Shown: in pieces, positions 27,057-34,844 of the stretch
Layout of the letters: the number at the start of each line of letters is the position of its first letter
Position numbering within the stretch: position 1 is the first letter of the stretch
Notes under the pieces: model-generated
What the model was told of the DNA's origin: nothing
Seen by the model: the letters and a program-made list of their open reading frames with translations, nothing else
Database searches by the model: none
Position numbers and translations under genes: made by a program
Assembly: GCF_014195325.1 (NCBI RefSeq)
Contig: NZ_JACIBK010000010.1
Span: 1 to 64,000, forward strand
Length of the DNA stretch: 64,000 nucleotides
Source: Rhizobium sp. BK650
GTDB taxonomy: Bacteria; Pseudomonadota; Alphaproteobacteria; Rhizobiales; Rhizobiaceae
Reading direction: 5' to 3'

Positions 27057-27719
27057 ATGCAACATTGGGCCAGAGCATGCATAGTGCTGAGTACGGCTTT
27101 GTTTTTGCTCTGTGGGCAAAGTTGCCGCTTCAGCAAGGCGTCAGATATGCCCATCAAAGTCGTGACTTTCGGAACGTCTCTCACCGCGCGTGGCGGTTGG
27201 CAGCAGCCGCTAGAGGACGCGCTCCGTTCATGTATGAAGCAATCCGTATCGGTTGAATCGGTTGCCCGTAGCGGCGCTACCTCTGACTGGGCTTTGACCA
27301 ACGTACAGGAGGTGGTAGCAAGACGTCCCGACATCGTGGTGATCGAATTTTACGCAAACGACGCAGCGTTAAATCGCTTTATGAGTATAGCCCACAGCCG
27401 TCGAAATATGGCTGAGGTTTTGGGCCAGTTGCGACGGCAGCTTCCCAACACTCGCATTATCATAATGGCAATGAACCCATTCATTGGCCTCAGAGGTTTT
27501 CTCCGGCCATTCATTGATCACTATATTGACGCACATCACAAGCTTGCTGAGGATTTCGGCGCGGAGTTTCACGACAATCGGCCCGCTTGGGCGCGCCTTT
27601 CTTCAGACGAACTCTCCGCAGCTATTCCGGATGGCGCGCACCCGAAGCCACAGATGGCTTCCGCTATCATTGTCCCGGGACTGGTTGAAAGAATCACGGC
27701 TGGCCGTTGTCGAAATTAG
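27057..27719 (+). CDS. Exported SGNH-hydrolase-like esterase (GDSL family)
   Basis: 220 residues. An N-terminal hydrophobic stretch (ACIVLSTALFLLCGQSC) serves as signal peptide; a Cys at its end could be lipidated but the lipobox is poor. Block I is VTFGTSLTARGGW (GTS for GDS), the oxyanion Asn in EFYANDAA, and the catalytic DxxH in IPDGAHPKP. The ATG at 27057 has GGGA upstream; an in-frame ATG 16 codons earlier is less likely. It lies between the kinase and phosphatase genes of the EPS region and may deacylate EPS. Confidence 0.8.
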   Translation: MQHWARACIVLSTALFLLCGQSCRFSKASDMPIKVVTFGTSLTARGGWQQPLEDALRSCMKQSVSVESVARSGATSDWALTNVQEVVARRPDIVVIEFYANDAALNRFMSIAHSRRNMAEVLGQLRRQLPNTRIIIMAMNPFIGLRGFLRPFIDHYIDAHHKLAEDFGAEFHDNRPAWARLSSDELSAAIPDGAHPKPQMASAIIVPGLVERITAGRCRN

Positions 27720-27975
27720 GCCCGAACCTTTCCTTTCAAGGGAATGGGTAAGGGTGCTATTACAGCACCATTGAATAGCAGCTATCAGCTCCATCGAACC
27801 AATGGTCGCTATTCATGTCTAAACGCGGCTTTTTATCCTAAATGGTTTTTTGACGTTCTGAATTTATTCAACTTTGCGCGCTACAGCCTCAGAAGAGGTT
27901 TGTTCATTCTCGGCGACATATGATCCAACCTAAGGATGTCGGTGGCCCCCACTGGCGCGTTGTACAGCAATTATC
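27720..27975. other. Intergenic with a small hairpin
   Basis: A GGTGCT/AGCACC stem (27753-27769) 34 bases after the SGNH stop is a possible weak terminator without a T run. The rest shows no gene. Confidence 0.3.
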
Positions 27976-28809
27976 ATGGCGAGGCCGCAAATAGGACGCA
28001 CGACCAACACCCTTCGAACTGGCTCTTGGTCCTGGCTGCCGAAATTCCTAAGAGGAGACAGTGCACCGCCGTCAGAACCACCCTCAAAGGTCCGAGCAAG
28101 GGTTACTTTAGAACCTGATGAGTTTCGCGCCGTTTACGCGATCGGCGATGTGCACGGCTGCTACGATCAACTCCTCCAGGTGGAGGAACGCATACGGGAG
28201 GATGCCGCCGTCCACGCTGAGAGAACGCTCGTCGTGATGCTCGGTGACTATATAGATCGTGGCCGCAGCTCGAGAGAAGTCATAGAACATCTTTGCCGGC
28301 CTCCAGAAGGGTTCGAACGGATCGCGCTTTGTGGCAATCACGAGGAGGAATTCCGACGATTGCTGACCAGACCCGCCGCCTATGCGGAATGGCTACGTTT
28401 TGCTGGCCCTCAAACTCTGGCCTCCTACGGCGTGGATGCCGCATATTTAATGAGCCACGGTGGAGCTTCTGCACTGCGTCGTGCTCTAGAGGAGTCTGTT
28501 CCCGCTCAACACCGCGAATTCTTGGAAAATCTGCCTTCTATGTTGACGATTGGCGACGTCGTTTTCGTTCACGCCGGAATAAGGCCCGGCGTCGCGTTGC
28601 AGCAACAGAAGGATTCGGATTTGCTCTGGATACGTGAGCCATTTCTAACGCGGGGCCCAGAGTTACCGTTGCTCGTGGTCCATGGGCATACCCCAGTTCA
28701 ACGACCTTTTGTGGGAAATGGTCGGATCGCCATCGATACGGGGGCATTCGCGACAGGCAAGCTTACGGCACTCCGCATTATGAACCGTCAAGCCGTCTTA
28801 ATTGCCTGA
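27976..28809 (+). CDS. PPP-family metallophosphoesterase (serine/threonine phosphatase-like)
   Basis: 277 residues. The PPP metal motifs are in order: GDVHG (~57), GDYIDRG (~87), GNHE (~119), HAGIRPG (~190) and VHGHTP (~226). This groups it with PrpA/ApaH-like bacterial phosphatases in the cytoplasm. The first ~45 residues are a less conserved basic extension, so the true start could be later. It sits in the EPS export region opposite the tyrosine autokinase; a link to kinase dephosphorylation is a guess from location. Confidence 0.87.
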   Translation: MARPQIGRTTNTLRTGSWSWLPKFLRGDSAPPSEPPSKVRARVTLEPDEFRAVYAIGDVHGCYDQLLQVEERIREDAAVHAERTLVVMLGDYIDRGRSSREVIEHLCRPPEGFERIALCGNHEEEFRRLLTRPAAYAEWLRFAGPQTLASYGVDAAYLMSHGGASALRRALEESVPAQHREFLENLPSMLTIGDVVFVHAGIRPGVALQQQKDSDLLWIREPFLTRGPELPLLVVHGHTPVQRPFVGNGRIAIDTGAFATGKLTALRIMNRQAVLIA

Positions 28810-28818
28810 AACCCATTC

Positions 28819-29589
28819 CTAAGGCAGTTCATCTAGATTAAGGCCGAACCACGTGAGGGAAATCTTTTTTTCCGGCGTAAGTTTAGTTCCTGCCTCCTTC
28901 AAATAAGGTACGAGGGCAGCGCTGATCGCGCGCAAGGCTGCACCGATCTTCTGGGTGTTCCCAAATTTCATCAAAATGCTCAGATCGCGTTCAACCGAAG
29001 TTTGAGCATTCTCTAGCGTTGTGGCATTCAAGTGGTTCCAGAAATATAGTCTTGCAAGGAGGGCATTCTCGTCTACAGGAGCAAGCGTGGAGGACATCGT
29101 CATCAGGCGCGCAATCGCCCTCGGCTCTTGAACGATGACTGCACGAACAACTGCGAGTCTCAGCCAGAGATTGCTTTCGGTCGGCATGCAAGAGACGGCA
29201 TGGCGCATGTATCCTTCGGCTTCTTCGGCTGCCTTCGCCCATGCACCATAATCCGTGATTTCATTCCTGGTATCCAATCGTTTAAGGACTAAGGTTGTCC
29301 CTGCCATTACGATATCTGAGCGGCAGTACCCGCCGCGGACGATCAGATCTGCTTTGATAGCCGTCTTCTCAAGGGTCTCCGTGCTTACCTTCCCAGATTG
29401 TTCGATCCGTTCAGCAACAAGAAAAACATCCGCAAAACGCACTGATTGCTCGATATTCAAAACAGCGAAAACCAGCAGTGCGACGGCGACAGAAGAGAAG
29501 GAGGCCGCTAATGGAGACAAGCGGGGAAGCACGGTTGAGCTTGTCGCAGTTAATCCAGTTCGACCACGTGCATTAGCGCGCTGAGACAT
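28819..29589 (-). CDS. Uncharacterised single-pass membrane protein in the EPS export cluster
   Basis: 256 residues; one membrane helix at ~28-45 (AASFSSVAVALLVFAVLN) and a predicted periplasmic, mostly helical domain with TPR-like character (SNLWLRLAVVRAVIV...ALLARLYFWNHLNA). I do not recognise a named family. It follows the secreted Gly-rich protein gene in the same direction after ~130 bases and ends 9 bases from the convergent phosphatase gene. A role in EPS assembly is inferred only from position. Confidence 0.7.
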   Translation of the reverse strand: MSQRANARGRTGLTATSSTVLPRLSPLAASFSSVAVALLVFAVLNIEQSVRFADVFLVAERIEQSGKVSTETLEKTAIKADLIVRGGYCRSDIVMAGTTLVLKRLDTRNEITDYGAWAKAAEEAEGYMRHAVSCMPTESNLWLRLAVVRAVIVQEPRAIARLMTMSSTLAPVDENALLARLYFWNHLNATTLENAQTSVERDLSILMKFGNTQKIGAALRAISAALVPYLKEAGTKLTPEKKISLTWFGLNLDELP

Positions 29590-29717
29590 ATGCTATGCTG
29601 ACCGAGAGCGGAGCGACCTGCTCCACTGCCGACACTGCGCCCGCAGAAGAGCATATCTTTGAAAGGAAGGCGGGAGACCTCGTAGCCTCCCTTGATGAAA
29701 GAGACGTGCAAAGCAGA

Positions 29718-30365
29718 CTAGATGCTGCCGCTGACCGATGACGTGCGGGTGATCGTAAAGTTTCCGCCGCCAGAAGCCCCAGTCTGCAGCGATCCCGGGC
29801 CTTGTGTGGCGCCGCCGTCTTCAGCGGCGGTCGGCCCACCGAGGCCGGTTGCACCCGGGCTGCCAATATCTCCGCCGCCGGCCGGGCCGGCGCCTGCGCC
29901 TGCGCCGCCAAGGGCTGCAACAGCCGTCTGGCCGGCTAGAGATGATTCAAATGCAGTGCGGAAACTCCCGAGAGCGGGATTGCTAAGTATTGCCGCAGCG
30001 ACAGCAGCCGAAATTTGGTCCGCAAGATCGGGATGCTGTGGCCGGCAGACGTTCACCGCGCGGCCGAGGCCTGCGCCGATTGCTGCTTTTTGAGCATCAG
30101 TTGTCGCCGTATCGGCTGCCACTGCAAGCAGCATGGCCGTCACATCGGTCTCCGTAGCAGTTAAATCGCGGACCGCGCCGACGAGCAAGCTGTCGGACGG
30201 ATTGCCCATAAGAATGCTTGCCGGCTTGGCTTTGAAGGCGTCCATTTGCGAACCACTCGCCGCACCGGGACCCGAAAAGCAGTTACCTGCGAAAGACGAT
30301 GTCGCAAAGCATAGCGTCGCAAACGCCAACGCAGCGGCGCCATTTTGTAATTTGCCTGTTTTCAT
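29718..30365 (-). CDS. Secreted Ala/Gly-rich protein next to the Wza-type gene
   Basis: 215 residues from the ATG that precedes KTGKLQNGAAALAFATLCF; a Sec signal peptide ends near SSFAG. The middle (~35-135) is helical and Ala-rich with two cysteines; the last ~80 residues are a low-complexity Gly/Ala/Ser tail (GGAGAGAGPAGGG) ending in a beta-like TITRTSSVSGSI. No family recognised. The place right after the OPX gene parallels the position of the extracellular PssO protein in Rhizobium leguminosarum, but I cannot show homology. Confidence 0.7.
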   Translation of the reverse strand: MKTGKLQNGAAALAFATLCFATSSFAGNCFSGPGAASGSQMDAFKAKPASILMGNPSDSLLVGAVRDLTATETDVTAMLLAVAADTATTDAQKAAIGAGLGRAVNVCRPQHPDLADQISAAVAAAILSNPALGSFRTAFESSLAGQTAVAALGGAGAGAGPAGGGDIGSPGATGLGGPTAAEDGGATQGPGSLQTGASGGGNFTITRTSSVSGSI

Positions 30366-30457
30366 CACACCTAACCCCTTCAATGTTAGAGCTTATATCG
30401 AAAGCTCGATTGAGGCCCCCAGCCAATCCATATGAGGCGTTCCAAGTATTAAATTCT

Positions 30458-31669
30458 CTAATCTCCAAGACCTCGGACCGCTTCCCTGGTATCGAGGGCA
30501 TCATTAGAAACGCCCCTGACCGTGGACGTGACCGAGTTCACGATGTCGAGGAACTTCACGAGCTCAACAGAATTCGAGTTGGAGATATAAAGGACGTCCT
30601 TGTCCATCATGCGGAACTCCTGAGCCGCGAACAAGGTCGCAGGATCGCGTAGGTTCGCCCGGAAGATGACCGGCACCTGGTCGCCCTTAAATCGGCCGGT
30701 ATCGATGTTCAGGCGCTGAAGAATACCCCGGTCGACCTTCCGATAGACCACAACCTCACGCGGATCCGCGCGTGTGTCGAGGAGTCCGCCGGCCTTAGCC
30801 ATAGCTTCACCGAGCGTTAGGTTCGAATCCTCGAAATCGATACGATTGTTAATGCCGGATGCTCCAAGTGCGATGAACGTCCGGCGCTCGTGCTCGACCG
30901 AAACGGTGTCGCCTGGCGCGAGGTAAATATTCTCTGACGGGTTCTTCAACAGTGTTTCGTACGCGACAGTTGCCGTTTTACCGCGGCGCTGTAGTGTGAC
31001 GTTGGTTTCAATATTCGGCGTCGTGAGGCCGCCCGCTTGGGAAATCGCATCGAGGATGCGATCGCCAGCCGGCGAAAGAACGACCTTCTGCGGATTATTA
31101 ACATCACCGACGACGGCCACTTCCGAGGAGCGGCTGGTCGTCGTCGTAAGAACCACTTGAGGCTCAATCGCCCGGCTTGCTAGCTTGTCTTCGATATCCT
31201 GCTCGACTTCTTCCTTCATACGGCCGGCCGCGGGAATACGCCCCGCATAGGGAATGCTGATCGTCCCGGCCTTGTCGATCGTCTGTTGCGGCAGAGTGAT
31301 ATAGTTGCCAGGACGACTGCCTGCGTCGGACGGAATGAAAAGACCGCCGGATTGAGCTTCGAAAATTGAAACCTGCACGACGTCGCCAAAGCCGAGCGGG
31401 ATGTCTGGAGCGCCTCCGCGACCACCACCGAATCCGCTCCGCAACGAGCTTGACGGGATCTTGTCGAAATAGGGCAGAATACCCTTGTTCAGATCGATGA
31501 GAACGTAATCAATCCCGACTTTACGATCGGGCGTCGTGACCTTAATTGCTGCAGCGCGGTCGATCTCAGCGTGATCGGGACCGGACCTCGGGAGAGACGT
31601 GCAGCTGGAAAGCACGATCAGCATCGTCGCTACGATGCCGCTACGGCGAGTTACAGAAATGCGCATCAT
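30458..31669 (-). CDS. Outer-membrane polysaccharide export lipoprotein (Wza/PssN/ExoF-like OPX)
   Basis: 403 residues. Lipoprotein signal peptide ending in VLSSC. A Poly_export domain (IPLGFGDVVQVSIFEAQ ... GTISIPYAGRIPAAGRMKEEVEQDI) is followed by two SLBB-type repeats (VAVVGDVNNPQKVVLSPAGDRILDAISQAGG; NLTLGEAMAKAGGL). It forms the channel that carries EPS across the outer membrane together with the tyrosine-kinase co-polymerase. Two ATG codons in tandem follow a GTG; the ATG at 31669 is preferred, with AAGTAGGG upstream. Confidence 0.93.
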   Translation of the reverse strand: MMRISVTRRSGIVATMLIVLSSCTSLPRSGPDHAEIDRAAAIKVTTPDRKVGIDYVLIDLNKGILPYFDKIPSSSLRSGFGGGRGGAPDIPLGFGDVVQVSIFEAQSGGLFIPSDAGSRPGNYITLPQQTIDKAGTISIPYAGRIPAAGRMKEEVEQDIEDKLASRAIEPQVVLTTTTSRSSEVAVVGDVNNPQKVVLSPAGDRILDAISQAGGLTTPNIETNVTLQRRGKTATVAYETLLKNPSENIYLAPGDTVSVEHERRTFIALGASGINNRIDFEDSNLTLGEAMAKAGGLLDTRADPREVVVYRKVDRGILQRLNIDTGRFKGDQVPVIFRANLRDPATLFAAQEFRMMDKDVLYISNSNSVELVKFLDIVNSVTSTVRGVSNDALDTREAVRGLGD

Positions 31670-31922
31670 CACCCTACTTACTAATAGCTCGAAAACTGTC
31701 TAGCCCGTCGATAACTGAAAAGACAAGTAATTATCCGACCCCTTCAGATATTCCATACCTAACAGAAGGTTATTGTGGCAAGAGGGCAACATGGATTGTC
31801 CCATTTATGGTAAATAGGCAAGGCCGCGACGCCGAGATTCTTCGGCAATTCAGATACAACCAAAAGGTATATTAAGATCTTCTTTAATGGGTATGGTGTG
31901 ATTGATGGGCCATCAAATGTGG

Positions 31923-33374
31923 TCATATCTGGGCGAGTTTTATCGGATCGCCAATTCGCAGCTCGGCGAATGTATCTATCCCGACTTCGCTCGCTTTTTC
32001 TTCGCGCCCGCAGCATATGGAAATGACCGCCGACAAAAATCCCATAAAAAAAGTGGCAAACCCGGGTATTTGAATCGAGAAATCCACCATGGCATGAACC
32101 GCGGCCAGTAAGGTTGCTGAGCAACCCAAGATAGCATAATGTCTAAGCCGATGCCGCTCTTGATAGCCTTTCCAGAAAGCCCGCATGAGGACGGCAAAAA
32201 TTGCCACGGTCACGATGGGAAACATAATTCCCAGCGTCAGGAAGCCCTCAAGATACGAATTATGCGCCCTGTCGACGATGCCTCCAATTCCGCATTCTGG
32301 CGACCGGTAAATAGGGTAGACCGTGCGGAAGGTTCCAAAGCCAGTTCCCTGAATCCAGCTATTCGAAAGAGCGTTAATGGTGTCAGACCATATACAGAGG
32401 CGCCCGTCTTCTGCGCCTCTCTGATCTGCGCGCAAGATCGCTCTCCCGCCGAAGAGGACAACAAAGCCAAGGATGATCAGGATTGCGCCGACAGTTAAAC
32501 GCCACCGACGGCGCGTCGATCCACCTGCAGGAGATTGCTTGTAGCGCCTGCCGCTCCATTGCCCGACTAGGCAGGGAAGATAAACGATTGCGCCCAAAGC
32601 TGCCGCGCCGAGCCCAGCGCGAGACTGGGTAAGCATCAGCGCGGTCAGGCACGTCAGACCAAGGCCTAGATACAGCCAAAAGCAAAGACCCTCATTGAAA
32701 TTGGCGGACGGAGCTGATGAGAAGCCGAAGTAGGAACGTCCGTTTTCCGAAGCAAACGTGGCTGCCAGAAGAAATCCGAGGCCTAGGAAGGTAGCCGCTG
32801 TGTTGCGATTAACGAAAACGGCAGTGAGGCTGTCAAGGTAGTAGCGCTTGGTCTCGGTCAGCAGCATTTTCGGAAACAGCAGATACTGGCCAAGTCCAAA
32901 AAGCGAGATTAACCCTGCGCCGATCGCAAGTACCACAAGAATACGGCGCGCCCGCTTATCCGTATCGGCGACGATAAGACCCGTTAAAAAAGTCATGACC
33001 GGCAGCGCGACATAGAGGAGAGAAGCGAGCGTATCAGCTGGTGCGACCGATATCGTACCCTTGGAGGCGCCGGTGAGGTCGTTCGCGTCCTTCCAGACCG
33101 GATTAACGAGGAACGACCACGGAATAGACATTGTCTGAATCACTATCCAAGCCGAGGTGACGATAAAGAGAAGGAGTGCCCACACGAATACCCACCGTCC
33201 ACGACGGGGTTCGCCGAACAGAAAGAGCGCTATCAGGCTCAGCGTGAACATACAGATTGCGACGGCAGCAAAAGGCGTTGCATCGACGAGACCGAACGGG
33301 ATGACAGAAGCAAGCACCAGTAGGCTGTAGAGGCCGGTCACTAGGGTTTTCAATCTCTCCATCACCGCCACCAT
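31923..33374 (-). CDS. Second Wzy/O-antigen ligase-like membrane protein
   Basis: About 483 residues with ten or more helices. The Wzy_C loop shows WIQGTGFGTFRTVYP ... RAHNSYLEGFLTLGI, the family pattern. Start uncertain: ATG at 33374 or at 33362 (GTGATGG); longer forms lack a ribosome site. It probably precedes the OPX gene in one transcript, with a ~250-base gap. Whether this or the 12976 gene is the EPS polymerase is open; one of them may be a ligase. Confidence 0.85.
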   Translation of the reverse strand: MVAVMERLKTLVTGLYSLLVLASVIPFGLVDATPFAAVAICMFTLSLIALFLFGEPRRGRWVFVWALLLFIVTSAWIVIQTMSIPWSFLVNPVWKDANDLTGASKGTISVAPADTLASLLYVALPVMTFLTGLIVADTDKRARRILVVLAIGAGLISLFGLGQYLLFPKMLLTETKRYYLDSLTAVFVNRNTAATFLGLGFLLAATFASENGRSYFGFSSAPSANFNEGLCFWLYLGLGLTCLTALMLTQSRAGLGAAALGAIVYLPCLVGQWSGRRYKQSPAGGSTRRRWRLTVGAILIILGFVVLFGGRAILRADQRGAEDGRLCIWSDTINALSNSWIQGTGFGTFRTVYPIYRSPECGIGGIVDRAHNSYLEGFLTLGIMFPIVTVAIFAVLMRAFWKGYQERHRLRHYAILGCSATLLAAVHAMVDFSIQIPGFATFFMGFLSAVISICCGREEKASEVGIDTFAELRIGDPIKLAQI

Positions 33375-33659
33375 TTCGAAAGCCGGCCGTCCCCGGGCCA
33401 CTATGCCCGTCTGTGCAAGAATTGCGCGGCTTTTGCAACCCCTGTGCAGCGCTCGAAACTGGACCAAATTCGGCGCTGCAGAATAAAATTCCCGCCTTCG
33501 TTAAAATTGTTCGGAACCACTTAAGCGGATCGAGATGTCTCGGCGCCTATGGTTCGTCGTCGGCTAGGGCTGCGTAAAGCTTCGACCGAAGGATTGAAAG
33601 CCGGACTTCAACCGGCACGGCATCTCGCCGCGTGGCGGTGATCGAGACGGGGTAAGAAA
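33375..33659. other. Divergent intergenic region
   Basis: Between the second Wzy-like gene and the BTLCP gene. No gene or clear operator seen. Confidence 0.3.
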
Positions 33660-34253
33660 ATGTTTAGGCATGCGCTGGTTACGGCGGTGACGCTTGCATC
33701 TCTATTCGCGGTTCAGACCGCTGAAGCTGCCGGTCCCGCTGGCTTCGCCCGCGGACTGAAGACGACGCCGGCGATCAGCTATATTTCGGAGAAGCGCCGG
33801 ACTTCGGCGCCTTTCGCGCATATGATGTTCTGCGCGCAAAACCCCAACGAATGTGCGGCGCGCGGCGGCGCCTCCGAGATTTCGCTGAGCCCGTTCGCGG
33901 ACAAGCAGCTTCGCGGAGTCAATTCCTCGGTCAACCATTCGATCCGCCCGGTCAACGATCGGCCCGATGAAGGCGATGTCTGGCAGGTGAACGTAAAGTC
34001 GGGTGATTGCGAGGATTTCGCGCTGACAAAGCGTGATCATCTCATTGCCATGGGGTGGTCATCGAAGGCCCTTCGTATCGCTGTCACCCAGACGCCCGCT
34101 GGCGAGGGGCATGCGGTTCTTGTTGTCAAGACCGACCGCGGTGACCTGGTGCTCGACAACCGCACAAACACTATCAAGCTGTGGAAAGATACTGATCTTC
34201 GCTGGCTGATGATCCAGTCGAGTGACAACCCGCGAGTATGGTACGAAATTTGA
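33660..34253 (+). CDS. Bacterial transglutaminase-like cysteine peptidase (BTLCP)
   Basis: 197 residues with a Sec signal peptide (ALVTAVTLASLFAVQTAEA). The Cys-His-Asp triad is visible: SGDCEDFALTK, GEGHAVLVV and DLVLDNRT. The family includes LapG-type periplasmic proteases that trim RTX adhesins made by type I secretion. It sits directly upstream of prsDE in the same direction, which suggests processing of PrsDE substrates such as the two RTX proteins of this window. A fragment of a second copy lies beyond prsE. Confidence 0.88.
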   Translation: MFRHALVTAVTLASLFAVQTAEAAGPAGFARGLKTTPAISYISEKRRTSAPFAHMMFCAQNPNECAARGGASEISLSPFADKQLRGVNSSVNHSIRPVNDRPDEGDVWQVNVKSGDCEDFALTKRDHLIAMGWSSKALRIAVTQTPAGEGHAVLVVKTDRGDLVLDNRTNTIKLWKDTDLRWLMIQSSDNPRVWYEI

Positions 34254-34844
34254 TTCTCCAAGTCGCAACGCATCTAGCTGCGATCTGTCACAAGGTTTGT
34301 CCATTCGCCCGAGCCTGGCCGCGACGCCGATAGAGGACCGGGGGTCCCAAACCCCGCGCCGTGTGCATACGGCGTCACAGCGAAAGTGATAGGGCGTTAG
34401 GTGGAGCGGTTCCTGGCGGCCCCGCCAGTATGATAGCTCGATCGTCACGACCGAGAACGAGACCGAGACGGACCGCGGCTGATGCGCCGAGATGATCACG
34501 ACGGTGCGCCGGCAGCGGTTGACTAACTCGTCAGAACCGTAAAAGCCCTTAGGTGAACGGCATTATCGTCCAGCGGGCCGTTGTAACTGCTTTGACGAAA
34601 GCGCCCATAAATTAGGGCTCGGTCCTCCCCGCGACCGCAGAGTGGCGGTTACCGACGCAGGCGAGGCCATGCTGATCGATTGCCTCCGGAAATCGATCGT
34701 GGGACGAACATCTCCGTCGAAATGGCTGGACCGCAAAGACCTGTTGATTGCCTAACCATCCTGTGCAGACTCGTAATCCTCCGCAAATTCTCGCCATGAT
34801 TCGCACATAAGGGTCGGTCTTCGGCGTTTCACGGAGATTTGATA
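34254..34844. other. Long intergenic region between BTLCP gene and prsD
   Basis: 591 bases. Contains a GC-rich stem CGCCGT/ACGGCG at 34357-34374 and a GGGG/CCCC stem just before it, about 85-120 bases after the BTLCP stop; these may end its transcript. Short frames on both strands do not look coding. It may include decayed mobile or duplicated DNA, but I could not identify any. Confidence 0.35.

Noticed and set aside
34254..34844. Possible insertion-sequence or palindromic mosaic element upstream of prsD
   Set aside because: Two short GC-rich stems are present, but no terminal repeats, target duplication or transposase sequence.
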